This document shows, piece by piece, positions 8,908 to 17,725 of a stretch of 64,000 nucleotides of DNA (the first letter of the stretch is position 1; each line of letters begins with the position of its first letter). A model generated the notes under the pieces. The model was not told the origin of the DNA, did not search any database, and worked only from the letters and a program-made list of their open reading frames with translations. Both the position numbers and the translations under genes were made by a program. The stretch lies in the NCBI RefSeq assembly GCF_000231445.1, contig NZ_AGFR01000003.1, positions 62,001 to 126,000 on the forward strand, written 5' to 3'. The stretch is from Commensalibacter intestini A911 (GTDB lineage Bacteria; Pseudomonadota; Alphaproteobacteria; Acetobacterales; Acetobacteraceae).

Positions 8908-9420
8908 TTATTCGTGGTAAGAGATTAGTGTTCCTTGGTGCCAGCGTATATCAGACCAACTTTTACAATAAAATTGGAATTCAGCCAAAGCACAAGTTGG
9001 AAAGGATACTGATAAAGCATCAATTGTTTGATCTTGAGCAGATTGATTTCTTGATAATAAATCATAGGCAAATTGATGCAATCCAGGATTATGCCCAATC
9101 AGCAAAATAGATTTTGCATGTTGAACTTGCTGAATTTGCATTAATAGTGTTTCTGGATCACAAAGATAGAGTTCTTTATCTGTAATGATTTGAGTTTGTT
9201 TTAAGTCAAGATTGAGATATTTCAAAGTCTCGCGCGTGCGTAATGCTTCACTACAAAGGATTGTATTAATGGAAGAGGTTCTCTGTTTTAGAAGAAGACC
9301 TTTTTCGATTGCCTGTTGTTGCCCTCTTGATGTTAAAGGGCGATCAAAATCGGTATTTGCTTGATCGCTTGCTTTACCATGTCTTAAAATAAAAAGGGTT
9401 AATGGAGCATTTGAAGACAT
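8908..9420 (-). CDS. sixA: Phosphohistidine phosphatase SixA family protein
   Basis: Histidine-phosphatase superfamily protein of 170 aa. The phosphate-accepting motif is FILRHGKAS near the N-terminus, and the second catalytic His is in [15 protein letters not shown]. In E. coli SixA dephosphorylates histidine phosphotransfer domains; the target here is unknown. Its start codon overlaps the chorismate mutase stop by one base (TAATG), which indicates translational coupling. In Acetobacter aceti the gene between aarA and aarC (aarB) is, as I recall, of this type, so this may be the aarB equivalent; that is inference. Confidence 0.85.
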   Translation of the reverse strand: MSSNAPLTLFILRHGKASDQANTDFDRPLTSRGQQQAIEKGLLLKQRTSSINTILCSEALRTRETLKYLNLDLKQTQIITDKELYLCDPETLLMQIQQVQHAKSILLIGHNPGLHQFAYDLLSRNQSAQDQTIDALSVSFPTCALAEFQFYCKSWSDIRWHQGTLISYHE

Positions 9421-9737
9421 TAATTTTTATCTTGTTGCTCAGCAATTGCCTTGTGATGTTGAATGACTTCTTTAATAATAAAATTAAGAAATTTTTCTGC
9501 AAAATCAGGGTTTAAACGTGCAGATTGAGCCATTTCACGTAAGCGAGCAATTTGTTGTGATTCTCTTTGAGGATCAGCTGCGGGCAAGTGATAAGCAGCT
9601 TTGAGTTCTCCAACAGTTTGAGTTAAGCGAAAACGTTCTGCTAAAATATGAATTAAGGCATTATCAATATTATCAATACTTTGGCGAAGGTTTTGTAGTT
9701 GTTCTAAAACTTCTGTAGAAGAAGGCGAAGAGCTCAT
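9420..9737 (-). CDS. Chorismate mutase (AroQ class)
   Basis: Small all-helical chorismate mutase (105 aa) that converts chorismate to prephenate for phenylalanine and tyrosine synthesis. Family features are the N-terminal LRQSIDNIDNALIHILAERF, the following Lys in VGELKAAYHLP and the RESQQIARLREMA segment, as in free-standing AroQ proteins and the N-terminal domains of PheA. It is a single domain with no dehydratase or regulatory part. It overlaps sixA by one base and follows the metallophosphoesterase gene by 55 bp on the same strand. Confidence 0.88.
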   Translation of the reverse strand: MSSSPSSTEVLEQLQNLRQSIDNIDNALIHILAERFRLTQTVGELKAAYHLPAADPQRESQQIARLREMAQSARLNPDFAEKFLNFIIKEVIQHHKAIAEQQDKN

Positions 9738-9792
9738 TCGATGTGATCCTTTTTTAAATAGAAATAAAAGAATAAAATATAATTAATGATGT

Positions 9793-10488
9793 TTATAAAG
9801 TGATATCAACCCAAGATAAATGTCCGCCTTTACTGGCACCAGTATCCATAAAAATAGCGGTCCCACCAGAGTATCCTTTGCGAACCCAAGGTCTACCATC
9901 CGTAGAGCGACAATCGTGTCCACAATATAACGTATATCCTTCAGGGATATGATTAACCCATTTTAATCGACGGACAGGATAGCCACTTTTATACATTTTA
10001 TTACTGGTTTCACCGTATAATGCTCGGGATAAGAGTGGGTTAATATGTGCTAATGGATTTGCAGGAGGCTCTTCAGTTAACATTCTGGTATGAAACCCAG
10101 CATGAACAAAAATTAATTTATTAAGTACAATCCACGCAGGTGCTTGCTCTAATGCGTGAATAATTTTCTCTGGCAAGTCTTTGTCAGGGTGGCTGTGTAT
10201 CTGTTCTATAGTTTCGTTAAGTGCATTATCTGTACGGGGTTTTAACCCTTTTAAAACCATTCCTAATTTACGGTCATGGTTGCCAATGATGAATACCCCT
10301 CTTTTTTCTTCAATGACTTGTAACATTAGCGCCATAACTTTTGCGCTATCTGCACCATAATCAACTAAATCGCCTAATTGTATAATAAAATGGTTTGTAT
10401 GTACAGCATGACGGAAGGCGTGCCAATCACCATGCACGTCGCCAATAATACGTAAAGATTTAGGTTTAGAAGAAAATAAATTAGACAT
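9793..10488 (-). CDS. Metallophosphoesterase (calcineurin-like, Ser/Thr phosphatase type)
   Basis: Two-metal phosphoesterase of 231 aa. The ordered metal-ligand motifs are all visible: GDVHGDWHAF (DxH), QLGDLVDYG (GDxxD), IIGNHDRKLG (GNHD), then VHAGFH and YCGHD further on. This pattern fits the bacterial PP2A-like or diadenosine tetraphosphatase-like group; the substrate is not determined by the motifs. It heads a minus-strand group with chorismate mutase and sixA and is divergent from aarC, with a palindrome in the shared promoter region. Confidence 0.85.
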   Translation of the reverse strand: MSNLFSSKPKSLRIIGDVHGDWHAFRHAVHTNHFIIQLGDLVDYGADSAKVMALMLQVIEEKRGVFIIGNHDRKLGMVLKGLKPRTDNALNETIEQIHSHPDKDLPEKIIHALEQAPAWIVLNKLIFVHAGFHTRMLTEEPPANPLAHINPLLSRALYGETSNKMYKSGYPVRRLKWVNHIPEGYTLYCGHDCRSTDGRPWVRKGYSGGTAIFMDTGASKGGHLSWVDITL

Positions 10489-10496
10489 AGTAAGTT

Positions 10497-10519
10497 ATTT
10501 TAAACATAAAGTTTAAAAT
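10497..10519. promoter_or_regulatory. Palindrome in the metallophosphoesterase/aarC divergent region
   Basis: Perfect 9-bp arms, ATTTTAAAC and GTTTAAAAT, flank a 5-bp spacer (ATAAA). It lies 8 bp upstream of the metallophosphoesterase start and about 130 bp upstream of aarC. Size and symmetry suit a repressor operator, but AT-rich palindromes can arise by chance. Confidence 0.35.
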
Positions 10520-10649
10520 TTGCATCATATATTTCTAAAAAGGACAGAGGGAAATTATTTGTCTGATTTTGTATTATTTATTTTTCTTTTTTTCTTTATG
10601 TAAAAACAAACAAGTTATATATAAAAAGCATAAGATTAAGGGGAGCATT

Positions 10650-12170
10650 ATGCATCAGGATAAACGTATTCATCATGTAGGACTACAACGTAAATTATGT
10701 GGCGCAGAAGAGGCCGCACAATGGATTCATCATGGTGATACGGTCGGAGCTAGTGGTTTTACAGGTTCTGGTTATCCTAAAGCGGTTCCTATGGCGTTGG
10801 CTGATCGAATACAGCAAGCTCATGATGACGGTAAACTATTCCAAATACAGTTATTAACAGGAGCTTCAACAGGCCCAGAGTTAGACGGTGCATTGGCTAA
10901 AGTGAATGGTGTTTCTTATCGTGCTCCTTTTAATACTGACCCGAATATGCGCCAACGCATTAATGCAGGGGATACAAATTATTTAGATATGCATCTTAGT
11001 CATGTTGCACCTTTATTTCGTAGTGGTGCTTTGGGTGATATGGATGTTGCGATTATAGAAGTCTCTGCCATTCGTGAAGATGGTACCTTAATTGCCTCTA
11101 CAGCGGTGGGTAATAATCAATTATGGTTAGATAGTGCTAAAAAAGTTATTTTAGAAGTTAATGACTGGCAATGTCGTGAACTAGAAAGCATGCATGATAT
11201 TTGGGAAGTATCCTCGACATTCCCTCATCAGATTATTCCTATTGTTAATGTTTCTGATCGAATTGGAAAGCATTATATGAGCGTTGATTTGGACAAGGTC
11301 GTTGCCGTTGTTAAAACACATGCGTCAGATCGCAATGCGCCGTTTAGTCCATCTGATGATAATGCTCGTGCAATTGCGGGGCATTTATTAGAATTTTTTG
11401 ATTATGAAATTAAAAAAGGAAAAATGCCATCTCAACTATTACCGTTACAATCTGGGATTGGGAATGTCGCAAACGCGGTAATGGAAGCGTTGAATGAAGG
11501 TCATTTTGAGAATCTCTGTGCTTATACTGAGGTCATTCAAGATGGAATGCTGACGATGCTGGAAGATGGAAAAATGAGCAGTGCATCCGCAACAGCGTTT
11601 TCATTGAGTCCAGAGAAAGCAAAATATTTTAATGAAAACATTGGGATATTTTTAAATAAAATTGTCTTGAGGTCTCAAGAAATCAGTAATCATCCAGAGG
11701 TTATTCGTCGTATTGGATGTATTGCAATGAATGGTGCTATTGAGGCAGATATTTTTGGCAATGTTAACTCTACCCATATTATGGGGACTAGAATGATGAA
11801 TGGTATTGGAGGGTCTGGTGATTTTGCAAGAAATGCTTATCTTTCAATCTTTATGACCCCTTCTTTGGCAAAAGGAGGAAATATTTCTTCTATTGTTCCG
11901 ATGATTTCTCGGGTAGATCATATTTCTCAAGATGTACAAGTCATTGTTACAGAGCAAGGTCTAGCCGATTTAAGAGGACTATCACCCAGAAGTCGTGCTC
12001 AAGTGATTATCGAGAATTGTGCACATCCTACTTATAGACCATTACTAAAAGAATATTATAGACTAGGCCTAGAGAATGTTTCTATGCAAACGCCTCATTT
12101 GTTAAAAGAGGCGCTTTCTTGGCATGATCAATTTGTTGCCACGGGTAGCATGTTATCAGAATTAAAGTAA
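10650..12170 (+). CDS. aarC: Succinyl-CoA:acetate CoA-transferase (acetyl-CoA hydrolase/transferase family)
   Basis: Moves CoA from succinyl-CoA to acetate, giving acetyl-CoA and succinate. In acetic acid bacteria it replaces succinyl-CoA synthetase in a modified citric acid cycle that detoxifies acetate. It has 506 aa. The catalytic glutamate is in CAYTEVIQDGML, and the CoA-binding stretches SGIGNVANAVMEAL and MNGIGGSGDFARN are conserved. The ATG at 10650 follows AAGGGGAG with 4-nt spacing; an upstream in-frame start would add a Phe-rich segment unlike the family. Together with the nearby citrate synthase it identifies the acetate-resistance locus. It converges on the next gene with only 2 bp between them and no terminator. 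Confidence 0.93.
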   Translation: MHQDKRIHHVGLQRKLCGAEEAAQWIHHGDTVGASGFTGSGYPKAVPMALADRIQQAHDDGKLFQIQLLTGASTGPELDGALAKVNGVSYRAPFNTDPNMRQRINAGDTNYLDMHLSHVAPLFRSGALGDMDVAIIEVSAIREDGTLIASTAVGNNQLWLDSAKKVILEVNDWQCRELESMHDIWEVSSTFPHQIIPIVNVSDRIGKHYMSVDLDKVVAVVKTHASDRNAPFSPSDDNARAIAGHLLEFFDYEIKKGKMPSQLLPLQSGIGNVANAVMEALNEGHFENLCAYTEVIQDGMLTMLEDGKMSSASATAFSLSPEKAKYFNENIGIFLNKIVLRSQEISNHPEVIRRIGCIAMNGAIEADIFGNVNSTHIMGTRMMNGIGGSGDFARNAYLSIFMTPSLAKGGNISSIVPMISRVDHISQDVQVIVTEQGLADLRGLSPRSRAQVIIENCAHPTYRPLLKEYYRLGLENVSMQTPHLLKEALSWHDQFVATGSMLSELK

Positions 12171-12172
12171 TT

Positions 12173-13588
12173 TTATAGGCAAATAATTACTTTCTGATTA
12201 ATAATATGTATGGAATCTTTTTGTGGCCATATAGAGGATTTTATACATTGATTGTGGTCGTTTTGGTTTGCTGGAACAAAATTAAACAAGTTTCCAGTAT
12301 AGGTATAAAAGATACCTCTAAAGGCCCAGTCTGCGCTTTTTAGACGTTGATGGTTATCAACAATTGTAACTTCTTTTTTGTCCTCATCATTAATTTGTAA
12401 TAAGGCAATAGTGATATTTGAGGATAACCAACGATCTTGTTCATTTTTAAGGTGTAACTTATATAGAAAAGCATTAGAAATAATGATCGAGAATATAATT
12501 ATACTTGTGGCAAAAGTATAATTTATAATTTTAATCACTGTATTATTGCATACGTAGAGAAATGCAATACCATAGCAAAACGCCATCCCTATTATTGATC
12601 TTGCTGTAGGGGCCCATATTTTAATAATAGAAATAGGAAGTAGCGTGATGATGATAGATGCAAAAACAGCTAGTAGAAAAAGTAAAGATCGTATTAATGA
12701 CTGTTTGCGATAAGATATTGCAAATATTGTTATATTTATGGCTATAAGCAATCCTATTTTTTTTAGAATAATCTGATTTTTAGTTAAAGCATCTAATGCA
12801 AAGGAAGTAATAACGGTATGAATTCTATCTAGGAAACCTTGTAATGTTATTAGACCTACTCTAGGGTCCCAGTTATTCAGGCCTGCGGCATTTTTTGTAG
12901 ATGCATATAAAATTGCATAAAGTGTTATGCCGATTATGATGGGTAAATATAGACGACATAAATTATATTTAGAATAATTTTTATAGTGAATTAGTGTATA
13001 AAAAATACTCCAAATAATAGCAATTGGCACGCAAGATTGGTAAGAACCACAAACTAGAGTAAGAGAAACAGATGCAATTATCAAATCTTTTATTGAAGAA
13101 AACTCTAGGAATTGTTTAGAGTAATAGAAAAAAAATGTTAAAAATAAAAAAGAAAAAGTGTAGTCGATGACTGTTCCATGGTAGGCAGCCATTGTGCTAA
13201 AAATGGGATTGCTAATGATAATAGCTGTTGAAAGAATAAATGAAATAAGGAAATTGTTTTTATTTGTTAAGTAATATACGAAGTACGTCGTGCATATAGA
13301 GAAGGATGCAAAGAAAAGGACTTCAAAAGCAAATCCTGATGATGTTAAAGAAATATTTAACTGATTAAAGATAAAAGAAATTGCCCCCTGAATAAAACGG
13401 CCTTGTTGTAGAAAAAAGGCCAGAGGAATTTTTTGAACGTTATATAGGTAATCATCAGGAGTATATGCAGAAAAGAAGGTTCTTCCATAACATAGAATAG
13501 AGATTATGAAACATGTAATAAACGAGATTATTATATTTGTACGTTCTTTAAATTGATTCAATGTTAATTGGAAAAACTCTTTATGCAT
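12173..13588 (-). CDS. Multi-spanning membrane protein, GtrII-like glucosyltransferase family
   Basis: Integral membrane protein of 471 aa with roughly ten hydrophobic segments. The N-terminal part holds YGRTFFSAYTPDDYLYN and then QQGRFIQGAISF, resembling the DDY and GRW/GRF signature of GtrII proteins, which transfer glucosyl groups from a lipid carrier to O-antigen outside the inner membrane. That role is inferred; the acceptor is unknown. No gtrA/gtrB-type partner genes lie beside it. The gene is clearly more AT-rich than its neighbours and has no good ribosome site, which suggests transfer or fast evolution. It converges on aarC. Confidence 0.6.
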   Translation of the reverse strand: MHKEFFQLTLNQFKERTNIIISFITCFIISILCYGRTFFSAYTPDDYLYNVQKIPLAFFLQQGRFIQGAISFIFNQLNISLTSSGFAFEVLFFASFSICTTYFVYYLTNKNNFLISFILSTAIIISNPIFSTMAAYHGTVIDYTFSFLFLTFFFYYSKQFLEFSSIKDLIIASVSLTLVCGSYQSCVPIAIIWSIFYTLIHYKNYSKYNLCRLYLPIIIGITLYAILYASTKNAAGLNNWDPRVGLITLQGFLDRIHTVITSFALDALTKNQIILKKIGLLIAINITIFAISYRKQSLIRSLLFLLAVFASIIITLLPISIIKIWAPTARSIIGMAFCYGIAFLYVCNNTVIKIINYTFATSIIIFSIIISNAFLYKLHLKNEQDRWLSSNITIALLQINDEDKKEVTIVDNHQRLKSADWAFRGIFYTYTGNLFNFVPANQNDHNQCIKSSIWPQKDSIHIINQKVIICL

Positions 13589-13631
13589 TTTTTATTTTCA
13601 ACTTGTTGAATATAATGGATTTAAAATGAAA

Positions 13632-14249
13632 TTAATAACTTTTATATTGAACAGGTCTAAAATGATCACGATTAAATGCTAGTTGTTCTGGTGATAGTTG
13701 GAAACCAATAAAGAGCTCATACCCATCTGGGACGCGGTCTAATGTTGATGGGATTTTGAGTAATATTTTATCAGATTTTAAAGTCACTTGATCGATATTA
13801 TCTGGGAAATTAACATCAGCAACAAATTGTTGTTTATCTGTAATTTGTCCATTTCTAATTGTTGTAATAAAATATGGAATTTTATAGTGACGATCTTGTG
13901 CAGCAGGGCCACGGGATACTTGAATAACAACATTCATAGTGGTATCAATTTTATCTGTTACCTCTTTATGACGTTTTCTTTTTTGTTTATTATCTTCATT
14001 TTTAGGGTCGTCAATACAGTTTCCTTCGACTCCTAAAATGCTGGCTCTAGTAACTAAATGTGCTAGATCATCTTCATTATTTGAGAATTGATAAGCATCA
14101 GAGGCAGATGGCAGAACGGTTGCTTTTGGGCAAGCCGGAGGAAAATCGTAGGTTTCTTTTGCATTACATCCCAACAGGAAAAGGCTAGCACTCATTGGAA
14201 CGAACAAAGATTTTAACGGTGATTGACGAAGAACGTTTGAAAGAATCAT
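13632..14249 (-). CDS. Putative lipoprotein of unknown function
   Basis: Encodes 205 aa from ATG at 14249. The N-terminus has a positively charged start, a hydrophobic stretch and the lipobox SLFLLGC at about residues 22-28, so the mature protein should be lipid-anchored from Cys. The remainder is soluble, with an Asp/Lys/Arg-rich stretch (KNEDNKQKRKRHKEV) and then a beta-rich C-terminal half (VVIQVSRGPAAQDRHYKIP). I do not recognise a family; similar lipoproteins occur in acetic acid bacteria as hypothetical proteins, from memory. It is divergent from ispH. A longer GTG start at 14282 is less likely because it puts extra residues before the signal sequence. Confidence 0.7.
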   Translation of the reverse strand: MILSNVLRQSPLKSLFVPMSASLFLLGCNAKETYDFPPACPKATVLPSASDAYQFSNNEDDLAHLVTRASILGVEGNCIDDPKNEDNKQKRKRHKEVTDKIDTTMNVVIQVSRGPAAQDRHYKIPYFITTIRNGQITDKQQFVADVNFPDNIDQVTLKSDKILLKIPSTLDRVPDGYELFIGFQLSPEQLAFNRDHFRPVQYKSY

Positions 14250-14423
14250 ATTTTTTCTGCCATTATAGATAATAAAGATCACTAGGTTTGCATAACATAA
14301 AGCAAAATGATTAAATGTGGAATATACTCTATATTTAAATTCTAATGTGAAATGGTATCTTGCTTACGTGTCAAACTATAAATATATAGTATACAATATT
14401 TTTATCATTTGTTTGGGAAAGTT

Positions 14424-15419
14424 ATGCCTAGTCAAAATTTAGATACTGCTAAGACGCATTCTCGTGCATTAAAACTCTTGTTGGCTGGGCCTCGTGGGTT
14501 TTGTGCGGGTGTTGATCGTGCCATTCGTGTGGTTGAAGAAGCATTGCGCAGGTATGGTGCTCCTGTTTATGTACGTCATGAAATTGTCCATAATAGAACG
14601 GTTGTTGAAAATCTAGAAAAACAAGGTGCTATTTTTGTTGAGGAACTTGATGAAGTTCCTGAAGATGCACATGTTGTTTTTTCTGCACATGGTGTGCCAA
14701 AAACGGTTCCACTTGAGGCAGAACGTCGTAATTTGCTATATCTTGATGCGACTTGTCCGTTGGTATCTAAGGTTCATAGAGAGGCAGAGCGTCATTTCGC
14801 TAATGGTGGAGAGAATGCTCGTCATATTTTAATGATTGGTCATGCTGGGCATCCTGAGGTTGTTGGAACCATGGGGCAATTGCCTGTTGGTGCTGTAACT
14901 TTAATTAATGATGCAGATGAAGCCAGAGCAGTACAGCCAGAAAATCCTGACCGGTTGGCTTTTATTACGCAAACAACACTTTCTGTGGATGATACCAGAG
15001 AGATTGTTGATATTCTTCGTGAACGTTTCCCACAAATTGAAGGGCCAAAACGTGAAGATATTTGTTATGCAACGACGAATCGTCAGGATGCAGTCAAAAA
15101 AATCGCTGCTGAATGTGATTTAGTATTGGTGATTGGCTCTCCTAATTCTTCGAACTCTCAGCGTTTACGTGAAGTAGCAGAACGTTCTGGTGCCCCTAAA
15201 GCATTATTAATTCCAAAATTGCAGGATCTTGACTGGAGTGCATTGGACGGTGTGAATGTATTAGGGATTACGGCAGGTGCGTCTGCTCCTGAAACGTTAG
15301 TTCAAGAAATTATTGAAGCATTATCTAAGCGTTTTAGCCTTGATATTGAGGAACGGATTGTAAAAGAAGAACATGTTACGTTCAGCTTGCCCGCACCTTT
15401 AGGACAACAAGAAGCGTAG
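14424..15419 (+). CDS. ispH: 4-hydroxy-3-methylbut-2-enyl diphosphate reductase
   Basis: Last enzyme of the MEP isoprenoid pathway, an iron-sulfur protein yielding IPP and DMAPP. It has 331 aa from ATG at 14424. The three cluster cysteines are in [25 protein letters not shown] and [23 protein letters not shown] and SAHGVP carry conserved substrate-binding residues. A TTG 15 nt upstream could extend the frame, but the ATG is preceded by GGGAAA. It leads the ispH-thrB-rnhA operon; that order is familiar from other alphaproteobacteria. It supplies the precursors used by the polyprenyl synthase at 4369. Confidence 0.95.
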   Translation: MPSQNLDTAKTHSRALKLLLAGPRGFCAGVDRAIRVVEEALRRYGAPVYVRHEIVHNRTVVENLEKQGAIFVEELDEVPEDAHVVFSAHGVPKTVPLEAERRNLLYLDATCPLVSKVHREAERHFANGGENARHILMIGHAGHPEVVGTMGQLPVGAVTLINDADEARAVQPENPDRLAFITQTTLSVDDTREIVDILRERFPQIEGPKREDICYATTNRQDAVKKIAAECDLVLVIGSPNSSNSQRLREVAERSGAPKALLIPKLQDLDWSALDGVNVLGITAGASAPETLVQEIIEALSKRFSLDIEERIVKEEHVTFSLPAPLGQQEA

Positions 15420-15429
15420 GTCTTTATTA

Positions 15430-16392
15430 ATGGCTGTTTATACACAAGTCACTGAACTAGAAGTTTCTAATTGTTTAAAAAATTATGAAATTGGCGAGCT
15501 TGTAACCCTTAAAGGGATTGCTCAAGGCGTTGAAAATAGTAATTTTTTACTGGTCACGACAATAGGGAAATATATTTTAACGCTTTATGAGAAAAGAATT
15601 AAAGCAGAGGAACTTCCTTGGTATTTAGATCTTATGGGGCATTTAGTACAACAAGGTATTTCATGCCCTTTGCCTGTTTTAGATAAGCAAGGGGTTGCCT
15701 TAACTGTATTGGCGGAACGGCCAGCAGCGATTGTGACTTTTTTGGATGGTAAAGAAGCCCCAGAAATTACAGATAATCATTGTTTTTTGTTGGGTAAGGC
15801 AATCGCGGATTTACATCATGCGGGTGAAAGCTTTGCTCAATATAGAAAAAATAATGTTGGACCAGATTCTTGGCAGGAGTTGCTAACAAAAAGCACTGGC
15901 TATGATCAAGATGAAATGGTTCACGAGATTCAACCTGTTTTACAAGAGATTTTAAAGCAGTGGCCAACAGAAAAAGATAATTTGCCTGTTGGACAAATCC
16001 ATGCTGATATTTTTCCTGATAATGTATTCTTTAAGGCTCCATATCATCTCAGTGGTTTTATTGATTTTTATTTTGCCTGCACAGATTTTCTAGCTTATGA
16101 TTTAGCAATTGCGTTGAATGCATGGTGTTTTACAGATGATGGACAGTGTTTAACAGGGCGTGTTAACGCTTTGATGAAAGGTTATGAAGCCGTTCGTCCT
16201 TTGACAGATCAAGAAAAACGTTTCTTTCCAATATTAAATATGGGCGCAGCAGTACGCTTTTTATTGACACGCTTGCATGATTGGATTCATACGCCTGCAG
16301 ATGCATTGGTTACTCCTAAAAATCCTAATCCTTATCTTTATCGATTACGATATCACCAACAAACATTTGTAGCATCTTCTGATGACAGATGA
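15430..16392 (+). CDS. thrB: Homoserine kinase (aminoglycoside phosphotransferase fold)
   Basis: Phosphorylates homoserine in threonine synthesis. This is the alphaproteobacterial ThrB with a choline-kinase/APH fold rather than the GHMP type. It has 320 aa. The catalytic loop is visible as [13 protein letters not shown] (HxDxxxxN), followed by the metal-binding [18 protein letters not shown]. The N-terminal [15 protein letters not shown] is the nucleotide-binding part. It starts 10 bp after ispH and overlaps rnhA by 11 bp, so the three genes are probably one transcript. Confidence 0.93.
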   Translation: MAVYTQVTELEVSNCLKNYEIGELVTLKGIAQGVENSNFLLVTTIGKYILTLYEKRIKAEELPWYLDLMGHLVQQGISCPLPVLDKQGVALTVLAERPAAIVTFLDGKEAPEITDNHCFLLGKAIADLHHAGESFAQYRKNNVGPDSWQELLTKSTGYDQDEMVHEIQPVLQEILKQWPTEKDNLPVGQIHADIFPDNVFFKAPYHLSGFIDFYFACTDFLAYDLAIALNAWCFTDDGQCLTGRVNALMKGYEAVRPLTDQEKRFFPILNMGAAVRFLLTRLHDWIHTPADALVTPKNPNPYLYRLRYHQQTFVASSDDR

Positions 16393-16843
16393 TGTGATTT
16401 CTAATCCGTCTTTAATTCAGGTTGATGTTTGGACTGATGGTGGGTGTAGTCCCAATCCTGGTGCAGGTGGATGGGGTGTTTTGTTACGTTGTCGTGGAAA
16501 AGAACGTGAATTAATGGGGGGGGAACCCGAAACAACGAATAATCGTATGGAATTGACTGCTGCGGCTATGGCGCTGGAAACATTAACGCGTCCTTGTTTG
16601 GTGAACTTATATACAGATAGTGAGTATGTTCGTAAGGGAATCACAGAGTGGATGGCAGGTTGGAAGCGTAATGGCTGGAAAACCGCTGCGAAAAAGCCAG
16701 TTGCAAATGCAGACTTATGGCAAAGGTTGGAAAGTGCTGCAGAAAAACATCAAGTCCATTGGCATTGGGTTAAGGGACATTCAGGTCATCCTGAAAATGA
16801 ACGTGTTGATCAACTCGCTACAGATGGGCGTAAAGCTTTATAA
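16382..16843 (+). CDS. rnhA: Ribonuclease HI
   Basis: Degrades RNA in RNA-DNA hybrids. It has 153 aa. All four acidic catalytic residues are found: Asp in [17 protein letters not shown], Glu in NNRMELTAA, Asp in LYTDSEYV and Asp in ENERVDQLA; the helper His is in KGHSGHP. The basic region [18 protein letters not shown] is the substrate handle. The start codon lies inside the end of thrB (11-bp overlap). An AT-only inverted repeat follows the stop. Confidence 0.95.
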   Translation: MTDDVISNPSLIQVDVWTDGGCSPNPGAGGWGVLLRCRGKERELMGGEPETTNNRMELTAAAMALETLTRPCLVNLYTDSEYVRKGITEWMAGWKRNGWKTAAKKPVANADLWQRLESAAEKHQVHWHWVKGHSGHPENERVDQLATDGRKAL

Positions 16844-16848
16844 GCTAG

Positions 16849-16874
16849 AATATTAAAGTGTAAATTTTAATATT
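16849..16874 (+). terminator. AT-only inverted repeat after rnhA
   Basis: Arms AATATTAAA and TTTAATATT with an 8-nt loop lie 6 nt past the rnhA stop. With no G-C pairs it is a weak terminator candidate. Confidence 0.35.
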
Positions 16875-16938
16875 ATGTTTGTGGTGGGTTAGGTTCTGAC
16901 AGCAAATAATTATTTTTATATCTGGGAAAACATCCCAA

Positions 16939-16972
16939 GTGATTATGCATTATAAAAAAGATGCATAATCAC
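16939..16972. repeat. Perfect 12-bp inverted repeat between rnhA and a secreted-protein gene
   Basis: GTGATTATGCAT and ATGCATAATCAC flank TATAAAAAAG. No T-run follows on either strand, so it is not a standard terminator although it lies between converging genes. It could be an RNA stability element, a factor-assisted terminator or part of a small RNA. Confidence 0.55.
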
Positions 16973-17061
16973 GATGACTTACGAATATAAAAAGGATTTT
17001 ACAAAAACTATTTTATCAATTCATACCGTATGTAAGGGAAGTCAACGGTAAAACGCTTATA

Positions 17062-17481
17062 TTAATATCCTTTTCCAACACTTTGTTGTAAAATTGCGTT
17101 TCTGTTTCCACCAGGTTGTCCAGCATAGGTATCATAAGAAGCTGCTGCATTATAAGGTGGGGATACAGGTGCATTAAAGTAAGCAGGAATATGTGTTCCT
17201 GGAATATTAATAGAAGGGCCGTTATAAGGTCTATTTGGAGATTGGCTTGGGTTTGAACCAGGCATTCCAGGACCTTTTTGTGAAGTCACGCTGTCAGACT
17301 GAGTGGTAGTCATGGAGCCAGTATAGTCTTGAACGGGTTGATATTGAGACATACCAGGGCCAGGTGTTGGACGAGGTTGTTCAGTTTGTGCATAAGCAGA
17401 GGCTGCTAATCCAACGCTACCGATGAGAATAGAAAAAGATAAAAATGTTTGAGCTATTGTTTTTTTTGTAAAGTTAATCAT
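17062..17481 (-). CDS. Small secreted Pro/Gly/Ser-rich protein
   Basis: Encodes 139 aa. A classical signal peptide is clear: a basic start, a hydrophobic core (TFLSFSILIGSVGLAASA) and the cleavage motif AYAQ at about residues 29-32. The mature part is low-complexity, rich in Pro, Gly, Ser, Asn, Gln and Tyr (RPTPGPGMSQYQP, PGMPGSNPSQSP), with no cysteine and no domain I recognise, and is probably disordered in the periplasm or outside the cell. It is monocistronic, with rnhA converging and the EcsC gene divergent. A structural or surface role is a guess. Confidence 0.7.
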   Translation of the reverse strand: MINFTKKTIAQTFLSFSILIGSVGLAASAYAQTEQPRPTPGPGMSQYQPVQDYTGSMTTTQSDSVTSQKGPGMPGSNPSQSPNRPYNGPSINIPGTHIPAYFNAPVSPPYNAAASYDTYAGQPGGNRNAILQQSVGKGY

Positions 17482-17725
17482 GTCGAAATCCTTTTTCCGT
17501 AATTATATTACAAATAAATCTTTTTAGACATCAATCAATGGTAAAAAATAGAATAGAAGAAATTTTTAAAAAAATGGTTTTTATGCCATATAGTTAAAGT
17601 ATAGAATATTTTGCTAATGATGAAGTCGATCCGTATCATTTATGAAAGAATATGATAGGGTAAGTATAAATTAAATTGTTGGTTATCCGTAATATAATGA
17701 TACCAAGAAAGAGAAGGTTCTGCAA

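Noticed and set aside
10569-10649. N-terminal extension of AarC (Phe-rich, membrane-like)
   Set aside because: AarC is a soluble enzyme of about 505 aa; AAGGGGAG directly precedes the ATG at 10650.
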